From assembly GCF_018614585.1 (NCBI RefSeq), contig NZ_JAGGOI010000038.1, positions 112,024 to 176,023 on the forward strand: a DNA stretch of 64,000 bases, read 5' to 3'. Below the pieces are notes generated by a model. That model saw nothing but the letters and a program-made list of their open reading frames with translations, searched no databases and was not told where the DNA came from. This DNA is from Streptomyces sp. ISL-1. Its GTDB lineage: Bacteria; Actinomycetota; Actinomycetes; Streptomycetales; Streptomycetaceae. The position numbers were made by a program, and so were the translations under genes. Shown here in pieces: positions 41,980 through 51,011 of the stretch; positions within the stretch are counted from its first letter, which is position 1; every line of letters begins with the position of its first letter.

Positions 41980-43131
41980 ATGACTGAAAAGACAGAGGGC
42001 GGCGACGTCCGCCTCTCCGGGATCAGCAAGACCTACGGCTCCTTCACGGCCGTCCACCCGCTGGAACTGACCGTCCCGCAGGGCTCCTTCTTCGCCCTGC
42101 TCGGCGCCTCCGGCTGCGGAAAGACCACCACCCTGCGGATGATCGCCGGACTTGAGGACCCGACCACCGGGACCGTGTTCCTCGGCGACAAGGACGTCAC
42201 CGGCCTGCCGCCGCACAAACGCCCCGTCAACACCGTCTTCCAGAGCTATGCGCTCTTCCCGCACCTCGACGTCTACGAGAACGTCGCGTTCGGGCTGCGC
42301 CGGCGAGGCGTCACATCGGTGAAGAAGCAGGTCGGCGAGATGCTCGACCTCGTGGAACTGGGCGACTTCGCCAACCGCAAGCCGCACCAGCTCTCCGGCG
42401 GCCAGCAGCAGCGCGTCGCCGTTGCCCGCGCACTCATCAACCACCCCCAGGTGCTGCTCCTCGACGAGCCGCTCGGCGCCCTCGACCTCAAGCTGCGCCG
42501 CCAGATGCAGCTGGAGCTCAAGCGCATCCAGACCGAGGTCGGCATCACCTTCGTGCATGTCACCCACGACCAGGAAGAGGCCATGACGATGGCCGACAGG
42601 GTCGCGGTGATGAACGGCGGCCGGGTCGAGCAGCTGGGCGCGCCCGCCGATCTCTACGAGAACCCGCAGACCACCTTCGTCGCCAACTTCCTGGGCACCT
42701 CCAACCTCATCGAGGCCGAGGTCGTGGAGAACAGCGGCGGCGACGTCGTCGTCACGGCCGCGGACGCCAAGCTGCGGCTGCCCGCCGAGCGTTGTGCCAC
42801 CCAGCCGCGCACCGGCGGAAAGCTGCTGGTCGGCGTACGTCCGGAGAAGATCTCGCTGGCGCACGCGGATGACGCGGGCACGATCGCCGAGGGCCGCAAC
42901 CGGTTCACCGGCAAGATCGCGGACTCCAGCTTCATCGGCGTGTCCACGCAGTACGTCATCGACAGCCCGGTGTGTCCGGAACTCGAGGTCTACGTACAGA
43001 ACATCGAGCGTGACTCGCGGCTCGTCCCCGGGGCCGAGGTCGTCCTGCACTGGAACCCGGAGCACACCTTCGGACTCGACGCCGCTCAGGACATCGACGC
43101 CGGTGTGGAGACGGTGGAGGAGACCCCATGA
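41980..43131 (+). CDS. potA: Polyamine ABC transporter ATPase
   Basis: A 383-aa PotA-type ATPase. It has Walker A LGASGCGKTTTLRM, Q-loop VFQSYALFPHLDVYENVAFGLR, signature LSGGQQQRVAVARAL, Walker B LLLDEPLGALD and switch HVTHDQEEAM. The C-terminal TOBE/OB domain (about residues 250-375) is typical of regulatory ATPases of this class. The stop overlaps the permease ATG (ATGA), so translation is coupled. Confidence 0.94.
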   Translation: MTEKTEGGDVRLSGISKTYGSFTAVHPLELTVPQGSFFALLGASGCGKTTTLRMIAGLEDPTTGTVFLGDKDVTGLPPHKRPVNTVFQSYALFPHLDVYENVAFGLRRRGVTSVKKQVGEMLDLVELGDFANRKPHQLSGGQQQRVAVARALINHPQVLLLDEPLGALDLKLRRQMQLELKRIQTEVGITFVHVTHDQEEAMTMADRVAVMNGGRVEQLGAPADLYENPQTTFVANFLGTSNLIEAEVVENSGGDVVVTAADAKLRLPAERCATQPRTGGKLLVGVRPEKISLAHADDAGTIAEGRNRFTGKIADSSFIGVSTQYVIDSPVCPELEVYVQNIERDSRLVPGAEVVLHWNPEHTFGLDAAQDIDAGVETVEETP

Positions 43132-44054
43132 CCGTCACCGAGGCACCGCCCGCCCCGGGGCCGGTCGAACCGGTCGTCCACAAACAGTCCGTCCGGCGAA
43201 AGCTCGTCCCGTACTGGCTGCTGCTGCCCGGCATCCTGTGGCTGGTCGTCTTCTTCGCGCTGCCGATGGTCTACCAGGCGTCGACCTCCGTGCAGACGGG
43301 CTCCCTGGAAGAGGGCTTCTCGGTCACCTGGCACTTCCAGACGTACTGGGACGCGCTGACCGAGTACTACCCGCAGTTCCTGCGCTCGGTGCTGTACGCC
43401 GGCACGGCCACGATCCTGTGTCTGCTGCTCGGCTACCCGCTCGCGTATCTGATCGCGTTCAGGGCCGGCCGCTGGCGCAATCTCCTGCTGGTCGTGGTCA
43501 TCGCGCCGTTCTTCACCAGCTTCCTGATCCGCACCCTCGCCTGGAAGACGATCCTCGCGGACGGCGGACCGGTGGTGGACGTGCTGGGCAGCGTCGGCTT
43601 CCTGGACGTCACCAGCTGGCTCGGGATGACCGAGGGGAACCGGCTGCTCGCCACCCCGCTCGCGGTGGTCTGCGGTCTCACGTACAACTTCCTGCCGTTC
43701 ATGATCCTGCCGCTCTACACCTCGCTGGAGCGGATCGACCCGCGGCTCCACGAGGCGGCCGGCGACCTGTACGCGAAGCCGTCCACCATCTTCCGCAAGG
43801 TGACCTTCCCGCTGTCCATGCCGGGCGTCGTCTCCGGCACGCTGCTGACCTTCATCCCGGCCAGCGGCGACTACGTCAACGCCGAGCTGCTCGGCTCCAC
43901 GGACACCAAAATGGTCGGCAACGTCATCCAGTCGCAGTTCCTGAGGGTCCTCGACTACCCGACCGCGGCGGCTCTGTCCTTCATTCTCATGGCGGTCGTG
44001 CTGATCATGGTCACTGTCTACATCCGCCGGGCCGGGACGGAGGATCTCGTCTGA
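43128..44054 (+). CDS. potB: Polyamine ABC transporter permease PotB
   Basis: A 308-aa permease with six hydrophobic helices. The N-terminus is cytoplasmic (about 28 residues) before YWLLLPGILWLVVFFALPMVY. The EAA coupling loop is HEAAGDLYAKPSTIFRKVTFPLSMPGVVSG (about residues 207-236). It overlaps potA by 4 bp and potC by 1 bp. It pairs with PotC to form the membrane channel. Confidence 0.94.
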   Translation: MTVTEAPPAPGPVEPVVHKQSVRRKLVPYWLLLPGILWLVVFFALPMVYQASTSVQTGSLEEGFSVTWHFQTYWDALTEYYPQFLRSVLYAGTATILCLLLGYPLAYLIAFRAGRWRNLLLVVVIAPFFTSFLIRTLAWKTILADGGPVVDVLGSVGFLDVTSWLGMTEGNRLLATPLAVVCGLTYNFLPFMILPLYTSLERIDPRLHEAAGDLYAKPSTIFRKVTFPLSMPGVVSGTLLTFIPASGDYVNAELLGSTDTKMVGNVIQSQFLRVLDYPTAAALSFILMAVVLIMVTVYIRRAGTEDLV

Positions 44055-44851
44055 TGCGCTGGATACGGCACCACCTCGTGGTCCTCGCGGGCCTGATTAC
44101 GCTCGCGTACCTGATCCTTCCGAACATCGTCGTGATGGTGTTCTCGTTCAACAAGCCGGCCGGCCGGTTCAACTACTCCTGGCAGGAGTTCTCGACCGAC
44201 GCCTGGAAGGACCCGTGCGGCGTCGCCGACGTGTGCGGCTCACTCGTGCTGTCCCTTCAGATCGCCCTGTGGGCGACGATCGGCGCCACCGTGCTGGGCT
44301 CGATGATCGCCTTCGCGCTGGTCCGCTACCGCTTCCGGGCGCGTGGCGCGATCAACTCGCTGATCTTCCTGCCGATGGCGATGCCCGAGGTGGTCATGGC
44401 CGCCTCGCTGCTGACCCTCTTCCTCAACCTGGGCGCGGAGCTCGGCTTCTGGACCATTCTCATCGCGCACACGATGTTCTGCCTGAGCTTCGTGGTCGTG
44501 GCGGTCAAGGCACGTGTCCTGTCGATGGACCCCCGCCTTGAAGAGGCCGCGCGTGACCTCTACGCCGGTCCTGTGCAGACGTTCGTACGGGTCACGCTGC
44601 CGATCGCCGCTCCCGGCATCGCCGCCGGCGCGATGCTCGCGTTCGCGCTCTCGTTCGACGACTTCATCATCACCAACTTCAACTCGGGCAACACCGTCAC
44701 CTTCCCCATGTTCGTGTGGGGCTCGGCCCAGCGCGGCACGCCCGTCCAGATCAACGTCATCGGCACGGCCATGTTCGTCATCGCCGTACTGATCGTGCTC
44801 TTCGCCCAGTTCATCAGCAACCGGCGGAAGAAGACCGCTCTACCCAAGTAG
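44054..44851 (+). CDS. potC: Polyamine ABC transporter permease PotC
   Basis: A 265-aa permease with six helices and EAA loop EEAARDLYAGPVQTFVRVTLPIAAPGIAAG (about residues 163-192). The segment FALSFDDFIITNFNSG is characteristic of PotC. ATG 44054 overlaps the potB stop (TGATG). The FAD oxidase gene follows after 20 bp with its own AAGGAG. Confidence 0.94.
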   Translation: MRWIRHHLVVLAGLITLAYLILPNIVVMVFSFNKPAGRFNYSWQEFSTDAWKDPCGVADVCGSLVLSLQIALWATIGATVLGSMIAFALVRYRFRARGAINSLIFLPMAMPEVVMAASLLTLFLNLGAELGFWTILIAHTMFCLSFVVVAVKARVLSMDPRLEEAARDLYAGPVQTFVRVTLPIAAPGIAAGAMLAFALSFDDFIITNFNSGNTVTFPMFVWGSAQRGTPVQINVIGTAMFVIAVLIVLFAQFISNRRKKTALPK

Positions 44852-44871
44852 GCCCCGAAGGAGTGGAAACC

Positions 44872-46284
44872 ATGGCCCCAGCTGCCATGACCTTTGCCTC
44901 ATCACTATCCGACGCCCAGCCCGTCTCCTATTGGCTGGACGACCCCGCGAAGCCCGGCGCGCTCCCCGCGCTCACCGGTGACGAACACTGCGACCTCCTC
45001 GTCGTCGGCGGAGGTTACAGCGGACTGTGGACCGCGCTGCTGGCCAAGGAGCGCGACCCCGGGCGGGACGTCGTACTGATCGAAGGGCGCGAGGTGGGCT
45101 GGGCCGCCTCGGGCCGCAACGGCGGCTTCTGCGCCGCCTCCCTCACCCACGGCCTGGGCAACGGACTCGCCCGCTGGCCCGGTGAGCTGGCCGAACTGGA
45201 GGAGCTCGGCGACCGCAACCTCGACGCCATCGAGGCAGCGGTCAAGGCGTACTCGATCGACTGCGACTTCGAGCGCACCGGCGAGATCGACGTCGCCACC
45301 GAGCCCTACCAGGTCGATGAGCTCCACGAGACGTACGAGGCGGCGACCCGGCTCGGCTTCGGCGGGCTCGAACTCCTGGACCAGGACGCGGTACGCGCCG
45401 AGGTGAACTCCCCGACCTTCCTCGGCGGTCTGTGGGACAGGCGCGGGGTCGCCATGCTGCACCCCGCCAGACTCGCCTGGGGACTCAAGCAGGCCTGCAT
45501 GGACCTCGGCGTACGCCTCTACGAGAACACCCAGGGCCTCGAACTCGCCTCGTCCGGCGCCGCAATGGTGGTCCGCACGCCGTACGGCCGGGTCCTCGCC
45601 CGTCGCGTCGCCCTCGGCACCAACGTCTTCCCGTCGCTGGTCAGGCGGGTGCGCCCGTACACCGTCCCGGTCTACGACTACGCCCTGATGACCGAACCGC
45701 TCAGCGCTCAGCAGCTCGCCGAGATCGGCTGGAAGCGGCGGCAGGGGCTCGGCGACAGCGCCAACCAGTTCCACTACTTCCGGATCACCGCCGACCACCG
45801 CATCCTGTGGGGCGGCTACGACGCGATCTATCCCTACGGCGGCAGGCTCAGCGCCGAGATGGACCACCGGCCCGAGACCTATCTCAAGCTCGCAAGCCAC
45901 TTCTTCCACTGCTTCCCGCAATTGGAGGGCCTGCGATTCAGCCACGCCTGGGGCGGCGCGATCGACACCTGCTCGCGCTTCTCCGCCTTCTTCGGCACCG
46001 CGCACGGCGGCAGGGTCGCCTACGCCGCCGGATATACGGGTCTGGGCGTCGGCGCCACCCGCTTCGGCGCGGACGTCATGCTCGACCTGCTCTCCGGGGA
46101 GCGGACGGAGCGCACCGAGCTGGAGATGGTGCGCAGCAAGCCGCTGCCGTTCCCGCCCGAGCCTGTCGCGTGGGCCGGCATCGGCCTCACCAAATGGGCG
46201 CTGGCCAGGGCGGACGCCAACGGCGGCCGACGCAACGCGTGGCTGCGGACGATGGACAGGCTCGGCCTCGGCTTCGACAGCTAG
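44872..46284 (+). CDS. FAD-dependent oxidoreductase, gamma-glutamylputrescine oxidase-like
   Basis: A 470-aa DAO/GlcD-type flavoenzyme with the dinucleotide-binding motif DLLVVGGGYSGLWTALLAKE (about residues 38-57) and GREVGWAASGRNGGFCAASL. It ends with the FAD-closing segment AYAAGYTGLGVGATRFGADVMLDL. PuuB-like enzymes oxidise gamma-glutamylputrescine to the aldehyde. The location behind potDABC and an aldehyde dehydrogenase supports a polyamine substrate. AAGGAG precedes ATG 44872. It is the last gene of the operon. Confidence 0.85.
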   Translation: MAPAAMTFASSLSDAQPVSYWLDDPAKPGALPALTGDEHCDLLVVGGGYSGLWTALLAKERDPGRDVVLIEGREVGWAASGRNGGFCAASLTHGLGNGLARWPGELAELEELGDRNLDAIEAAVKAYSIDCDFERTGEIDVATEPYQVDELHETYEAATRLGFGGLELLDQDAVRAEVNSPTFLGGLWDRRGVAMLHPARLAWGLKQACMDLGVRLYENTQGLELASSGAAMVVRTPYGRVLARRVALGTNVFPSLVRRVRPYTVPVYDYALMTEPLSAQQLAEIGWKRRQGLGDSANQFHYFRITADHRILWGGYDAIYPYGGRLSAEMDHRPETYLKLASHFFHCFPQLEGLRFSHAWGGAIDTCSRFSAFFGTAHGGRVAYAAGYTGLGVGATRFGADVMLDLLSGERTERTELEMVRSKPLPFPPEPVAWAGIGLTKWALARADANGGRRNAWLRTMDRLGLGFDS

Positions 46285-46397
46285 AGGTGACGCGGCTCAC
46301 CGCAGACTGGTGGCCGAAACCCGCGTAATCCCGCGCGCCCACCCCGCTCTCCCCGTGTGAACGCATCGTCTGCGCACACGGAATGGAGGCCGGGCAA

Positions 46398-46856
46398 TTG
46401 ACTGACTCGGGGGCCAGGACTGCGGTGGAGTGGCTGGCGTCGGTGGCTCCCGACCCGGACGCCTGCCGGTGGGAATGGGAGCGCAATCCCCTCGGCGTCG
46501 CCCTGCTGCCCGCCGGCCGGCGCTGGGACGTGCTGATCCTGACGGGCGAGCTGGGCTGTCCGACGCTCGATGTGCTGACCCGGCTGGTCGACCGGCCGGG
46601 ACCGGTCCTCGGCGACCTCGACGATGGGCGCATGGGCTTCTTCGTACCGCCGGGCACCGCCGGGTGCTGGATCGGCACGGGCGTACGCGGCGTGGGCCTG
46701 GGGGCCTCGGTCGTCGTCCCGTATCCGGGGCGGGCCGGCGAAGGCGTGCGCTGGCTGATCCCACCCGATGGTTCCGGAACGCTCACCGATCCTTCGCTGC
46801 TGGAGCTCGCCATGCACGAGGCGGCGGCGGACCTGGCGCGCGGCGGCGGGTACTGA
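46398..46856 (+). CDS. Hypothetical protein, possibly primase-polymerase N-domain-like
   Basis: A protein of about 152 aa. The TTG at 46398 with GGAGG (46385-46389) 8 nt before it looks better than ATG 46383, which overlaps that RBS. Segments such as WEWERNPLGVALLPAGRRWDVLIL, RMGFFVPPGTAGCWIGTGV and GEGVRWLIPPDG remind me of a family annotated as bifunctional primase/polymerase N-domain proteins in Streptomyces. No catalytic residues can be assigned. It has no membrane or export signal. The function is unknown. Confidence 0.7.
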   Translation: MTDSGARTAVEWLASVAPDPDACRWEWERNPLGVALLPAGRRWDVLILTGELGCPTLDVLTRLVDRPGPVLGDLDDGRMGFFVPPGTAGCWIGTGVRGVGLGASVVVPYPGRAGEGVRWLIPPDGSGTLTDPSLLELAMHEAAADLARGGGY

Positions 46857-46881
46857 GACGGCCCGCGCGCTGCCAGAGGTC

Positions 46882-46910
46882 TTGACAACAGCATTGGTCT
46901 GGACCATGTT
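46882..46910 (+). promoter_or_regulatory. Chitinase promoter with DasR-type operator
   Basis: TTGACA (46882-46887) and CATGTT (46905-46910) with 17-bp spacing form a good vegetative promoter. Within the spacer lies the inverted repeat TGGTCTGGACCA (46895-46906), which matches the core of DasR sites (dre, TGGTCTAGACCA) known from streptomycete chitinase promoters. Repression by DasR, relieved by glucosamine phosphates, is the expected control. Confidence 0.8.
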
Positions 46911-46953
46911 GTGCGCGCTCCCACTTGAATCCCCCCCATGCCCGGAGGCAGTT

Positions 46954-48756
46954 GTGGACCGCACCAGACTTTTGGCCGCCCTTTCGGCGGCCGCCATCGC
47001 CATCAGCGGGCTCGTCGCCACGGCGACCTCCGCGGGAGCGGCCGACACCGAACTCGCGCGCAATGGCGGCTTCGAGGCGGGACTGGAGGGCTGGAGCTGT
47101 ACGGCGGGCAGCGGCGCCGTCGTCAACGCGCCCGTTCACGGCGGCAGTTCCGCACTGAAGGCAACGCCGGCGGGCAGCGACAACGCCAAGTGCGGCCAGA
47201 CGGTCACGGTCAAGCCCAACTCCGACTACACGCTGAGCGGCTGGGTCCAGGGCAGCTATGTCTATCTGGGCGCGTCGGGCACCGGCACCACCGACGTCTC
47301 CACCTGGACGGCGTCCGCGCCCAGCTGGCAGCGGCTGACCACGACCTTCCGCACCGGCGCGGCCACCACCTCGGTGACGATCTACACCCACGGCTGGTAC
47401 GGCACCCCCACCTACTACGCCGACGACCTCTCCCTGCTCGGCCCCGGCGGCGATCCGGTACAGATCCCGGCCGCCCCCACCGGCCTCACGGCGGGTTCCC
47501 CCGGCTCCACCTCGGTCCCGCTCAGCTGGTCAGGGTCCTCCGGCGCCACCAGCTACCACGTGTACCGGGGCGGCGCCAAGGTCCTCACAGTGAGCGGGAC
47601 TTCGGCCACCGTCACCGGACTGGCCCCCTCCACCTCGTACAGCTTCCAGGTCTCCGCGGCCAACGCGGCGGGAGAGTCCCCGAAGTCGGCGGCGCTCACC
47701 GCGACCACCACGTCGGGCGGCGGCGGCAGCGGCGGTGACCTGCCCGCCCACGCCCTTGTCGGCTATCTGCATGCCAGCTTCGCCAATGGTTCCGGCTACA
47801 CGCGCATGGCCGACGTCCCCGACTCCTGGGACGTCATCAACCTCGCCTTCGGCGAACCGACCTCGGTCACCTCCGGCGACATCCGCTTCAGCCTCTGCCC
47901 GGCGTCCGAGTGCCCGAATGTCGAATCGCTCGCCGACTTCAAGGCCGCCGTCAAGGCCAAGCAGGCAGCAGGCAAGAAGATCCTGATCTCCATCGGCGGC
48001 GCCAACGGCCAGGTCCAGCTCTCCACCACGGCCGCCCGCGACACCTTCGTCTCCTCGGTCTCGAAGATCATCGACGAGTACGGGCTCGACGGCCTGGACA
48101 TCGACTTCGAGGGCCACTCGCTCTCACTGAACACCGGTGACACGGACTTCCGCTCGCCGACCTCACCGGTGATCGTCAACCTGATCTCGGCGATCAAGAC
48201 CCTCAAGGCGAAGTACGGCTCCGACTTCGTGCTCGCCATGGCCCCGGAGACGTTCTTCGTGCAGCTCGGCTACCAGTACTACGGCTCGGGCCCCTGGGGC
48301 GGCCAGGACCCGCGGGCCGGGGCGTACCTTCCCGTCATCCACGCCCTGCGCGACGACCTCACCCTGCTGCACGTCCAGGACTACAACTCGGGCTCGATCA
48401 TGGGCCTGGACAACCAGTACCACTCCATGGGCGGCGCGGACTTCCATATCGCCATGACCGACATGCTGCTGACCGGCTTCCCGGTCGCCGGCGACACCAC
48501 CAAGGTCTTTCCCGCCCTGCGCCCGGAGCAGGTCGCCATCGGCCTCCCCGCATCCACCCAGGCAGGCAACGGCCACACCACGCCGGCGGAGGTGAACAAG
48601 GCGCTGGACTGCCTGACGAAGAAGGTGAGTTGCGGCTCGTACCAGACCCACGGCAGTTGGCCGTCCCTGCGCGGCCTGATGACCTGGTCGGTCAACTGGG
48701 ACCGCTTCAACCAGTGGGAGTTTTCGAAGAACTTCGACGCGTACGGATGGAGCTGA
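46954..48756 (+). CDS. Secreted GH18 chitinase with CBM and FnIII domains
   Basis: A 600-aa exported chitinase. The Sec signal peptide is VDRTRLLAALSAAAIAISGLVATATSAGA. A carbohydrate-binding beta-sandwich covers about residues 31-165 (TELARNGGFEAGLEGWSC...). A fibronectin III domain covers about 170-253 (APTGLTAGSPGSTSVPLSWSGSSGATSYHVY), followed by a Gly-rich linker. The GH18 barrel has catalytic DGLDIDFE near residue 385. GTG 46954 has GGAGG (46944-46948). The enzyme hydrolyses chitin outside the cell. The 3' end overlaps the convergent PAP2 gene by 50 bp. Confidence 0.95.
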   Translation: MDRTRLLAALSAAAIAISGLVATATSAGAADTELARNGGFEAGLEGWSCTAGSGAVVNAPVHGGSSALKATPAGSDNAKCGQTVTVKPNSDYTLSGWVQGSYVYLGASGTGTTDVSTWTASAPSWQRLTTTFRTGAATTSVTIYTHGWYGTPTYYADDLSLLGPGGDPVQIPAAPTGLTAGSPGSTSVPLSWSGSSGATSYHVYRGGAKVLTVSGTSATVTGLAPSTSYSFQVSAANAAGESPKSAALTATTTSGGGGSGGDLPAHALVGYLHASFANGSGYTRMADVPDSWDVINLAFGEPTSVTSGDIRFSLCPASECPNVESLADFKAAVKAKQAAGKKILISIGGANGQVQLSTTAARDTFVSSVSKIIDEYGLDGLDIDFEGHSLSLNTGDTDFRSPTSPVIVNLISAIKTLKAKYGSDFVLAMAPETFFVQLGYQYYGSGPWGGQDPRAGAYLPVIHALRDDLTLLHVQDYNSGSIMGLDNQYHSMGGADFHIAMTDMLLTGFPVAGDTTKVFPALRPEQVAIGLPASTQAGNGHTTPAEVNKALDCLTKKVSCGSYQTHGSWPSLRGLMTWSVNWDRFNQWEFSKNFDAYGWS

Positions 48757-49516
48757 CGGTCAGCAGCAGCCCGCACAGGCACCAGCTGCCGATGACGTCC
48801 AGTGGCCAGTGATAGCCGCGCAGGACGAGTCCGATGCTCGTCGCCAGGGTCAGCGCCACGGCGACGGGCATCGCCCATCCGCGCCTGAGATACGGGGTGA
48901 TGAGCATCGCCGCTCCGCAGTAGGCCACCATCGCGGTCGCGGTATGGCCGGAAGGGTAGAAGCCGGTTGCCCCGGTGAGTGGGCCCTGGCGGTCGATCAG
49001 GGTTTTGAGGGGCGCGACGAGCGCGGGAACGGCGGCCATGGCGAGCGCGGCGTACAGCGCCTCGGCCCGCCGGCCGCGACACACCGCGTACGCGATGGCC
49101 GCGCCCAGGACGGGGAGCGCGACCCCCATGCTGCCGAGGTCGGCCAGCAGACCGGTCAGCGTCCAGGGTCCGCGGCCGACGATCCTGAGCTCGACGCGTT
49201 CGTCCAGGGACCGCAACGGACCGTCCGCGGCCACCTGCCAGGTGATCACCGCGAAGACGACGGCATACAGCGCGGGAAGCCACGCGGAAAGAAGAGAAGC
49301 CGGCCGCCTCGGAACAGGGGGGGTTGTTCCGAGGCGGCCGGCCGGACCGGTTTGCCGCGCGCCCCGGGGGGTCTGGGGCGGGCGGCCATCCGATCGGTGA
49401 GGAGTTCCGGAGCCAGAAGCTCCAGTGGTGTGCGCGAGGGCACGACCAAGGCGGGGCTGGGGAGGCTCCATCCTGGCGTCGCCCGCAGTCCCCTGCGAGC
49501 GGGGTGTTTCTCTCAT
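48707..49516 (-). CDS. PAP2 family membrane phosphatase
   Basis: A PAP2-type membrane phosphatase with about five helices. Signature residues are KTLIDRQGPL (motif 1), YPSGHTA (motif 2) and RGYHWPLDVIGSW (motif 3). Substrates of the family are lipid phosphates or undecaprenyl pyrophosphate. The N-terminal 75-100 residues are Pro/Arg-rich and disordered. The start is unclear: ATG 49516 (269 aa) is used here, and starts at 49597, 49567 and 49471 are also open. An 18-bp-stem hairpin at 49299-49342 lies inside the coding region. The 3' end overlaps the chitinase gene. Confidence 0.8.
   Translation of the reverse strand: MRETPRSQGTAGDARMEPPQPRLGRALAHTTGASGSGTPHRSDGRPPQTPRGARQTGPAGRLGTTPPVPRRPASLLSAWLPALYAVVFAVITWQVAADGPLRSLDERVELRIVGRGPWTLTGLLADLGSMGVALPVLGAAIAYAVCRGRRAEALYAALAMAAVPALVAPLKTLIDRQGPLTGATGFYPSGHTATAMVAYCGAAMLITPYLRRGWAMPVAVALTLATSIGLVLRGYHWPLDVIGSWCLCGLLLTVSSIRTRRSSSKTPTG
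49299..49342. other. Large perfect hairpin inside the PAP2 gene
   Basis: GCCGGCCGCCTCGGAACA (49299-49316) and TGTTCCGAGGCGGCCGGC (49325-49342) form an uninterrupted 18-bp stem with the 8-nt loop GGGGGGGT. On the PAP2 strand the loop reads as a C run. It falls between the disordered N-terminus and the first membrane helix. It could be an attenuator, or a sign that translation really begins differently. Confidence 0.6.
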
Positions 49517-49676
49517 CTGCGGAAACCGTACGGCAGGGGCAGGGGGGACCGACAGACGGATTTCCATCCCGCCATCGCCCCCCCACAGCTTCTTCACAGG
49601 CTCTGACTGTTCCTCTTGGTCAGACGCGGATCAGGCGTTCTGTCAGGCCCTCGTCAGGCGTCGGTGCAGGCCTCGG

Positions 49677-51011
49677 TCACACGCCGGCGAAGGCCTGCTC
49701 GATGATGTCCAGACCCTCGTTGACAAGGTCCTCGCCGATCACCAGCGGGGGCAGGAATCGCAGCACATTGCCGTACGTGCCGCAGGTGAGGACCAGCAGA
49801 CCCTCGGCGTGGCAGGCCTTGGCGAGCGCGGAGGTGGCGGCCGGGTTCGGCTCCTTGGAGTGGCGGTCCTTGACCAGCTCGATCGCGATCATCGCGCCGC
49901 GGCCGCGGATGTCGCCGATGATGTCGAACTTCTCGGCCATCGCGGTGAGGCGGCCCTTCATGACCTCCTCGATGCGCTTGGCCCTGCCGTTGAGGTCGAG
50001 CTCCTTCATGGTCTCGATGGCGCCGAGCGCGCCGGCGCAGGCCACCGGGTTGCCGCCGTAGGTGCCGCCGAGGCCGCCCGCGTGCGGGGCGTCCATGATC
50101 TCGGCGCGGCCGGTCACGGCGGCGAGCGGCAGACCGCCCGCGATGCCCTTGGCCGTGGTGATCAGGTCCGGGACGATGCCCTCGTCCTCGCAGGCGAACC
50201 ACTGGCCGGTGCGGCAGAAGCCGGACTGGATCTCGTCCGCTACGAACACGATCCCGTTGTCCTTCGCGAACTGCGAGATCGCGGGCAGGAAGCCCTTGGC
50301 CGGCTCGATGAAGCCGCCCTCGCCGAGAACCGGCTCGATGATGATCGCGGCGACGTTCTCCGCGCCGATCTGCTTGTTGATCATGTCGATGGCCTGCGCG
50401 GACGCTTCGGCGCCGGCGTTCTCGGCACCGGTCGGCCAGCGGTAGCCGTACGCCACGGGCACCCGGTAGACCTCGGGCGCGAACGGCCCGAAGCCCTGCT
50501 TGTAGGGCATGTTCTTGGCGGTCAGCGCCATCGTGAGGTTGGTCCGGCCGTGGTAGCCGTGGTCGAAGACGACGACGGCCTGACGCTTGGTGTAGGAGCG
50601 CGCGATCTTCACGGCGTTCTCGACGGCCTCGGCGCCGGAGTTGAACAGCGCGGACTTCTTCGCGTGGTCGCCCGGCGTCAGCTCGGCGAGCGCCTCGGCG
50701 ACCTCGACGTACCCCTCGTAGGGCGTGACCATGAAACAGGTGTGGGTGAAGTCGGCGAGCTGCGCGGTCGCGCGGCGTACGACGGCCTCGGCGGAGGCGC
50801 CGACGGAGGTCACGGCGATGCCGGAGCCGAAGTCGATGAGGCGGTTGCCGTCCACGTCCTCGATGACACCGCCGCCGGCGCGCGCGGTGAACACGGGCAG
50901 AACGGACCCCACACCGCTGGCGACCGCGGCGGTACGGCGAGCCTGCAGCTCGATCGACTTCGGGCCGGGGATGGCGGTGACGACGCGGCGCTCCTGCGGG
51001 ATTGCGGTCAT
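49677..51011 (-). CDS. gabT: 4-aminobutyrate--2-oxoglutarate aminotransferase
   Basis: A 444-aa class III aminotransferase. The PLP lysine is in LITTAKGIAGGLPLAAVTGRAEIMDAPHAGGLGGTYGGNP, together with FNSGAEAVENAVKIARSYTKR and IVFVADEIQSGFCRTGQWF. These are typical of GabT, which makes succinate semialdehyde from GABA. AGGAG lies just before ATG 51011. It fits after the putrescine-to-GABA genes at 30-46 kb, and a PucR-type regulator is nearby. Confidence 0.93.
   Translation of the reverse strand: MTAIPQERRVVTAIPGPKSIELQARRTAAVASGVGSVLPVFTARAGGGVIEDVDGNRLIDFGSGIAVTSVGASAEAVVRRATAQLADFTHTCFMVTPYEGYVEVAEALAELTPGDHAKKSALFNSGAEAVENAVKIARSYTKRQAVVVFDHGYHGRTNLTMALTAKNMPYKQGFGPFAPEVYRVPVAYGYRWPTGAENAGAEASAQAIDMINKQIGAENVAAIIIEPVLGEGGFIEPAKGFLPAISQFAKDNGIVFVADEIQSGFCRTGQWFACEDEGIVPDLITTAKGIAGGLPLAAVTGRAEIMDAPHAGGLGGTYGGNPVACAGALGAIETMKELDLNGRAKRIEEVMKGRLTAMAEKFDIIGDIRGRGAMIAIELVKDRHSKEPNPAATSALAKACHAEGLLVLTCGTYGNVLRFLPPLVIGEDLVNEGLDIIEQAFAGV

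Noticed and set aside
49299..49342. Large inverted repeat considered as ends of an insertion sequence
   Set aside because: The arms are only 8 bp apart, with no transposase or target duplication.
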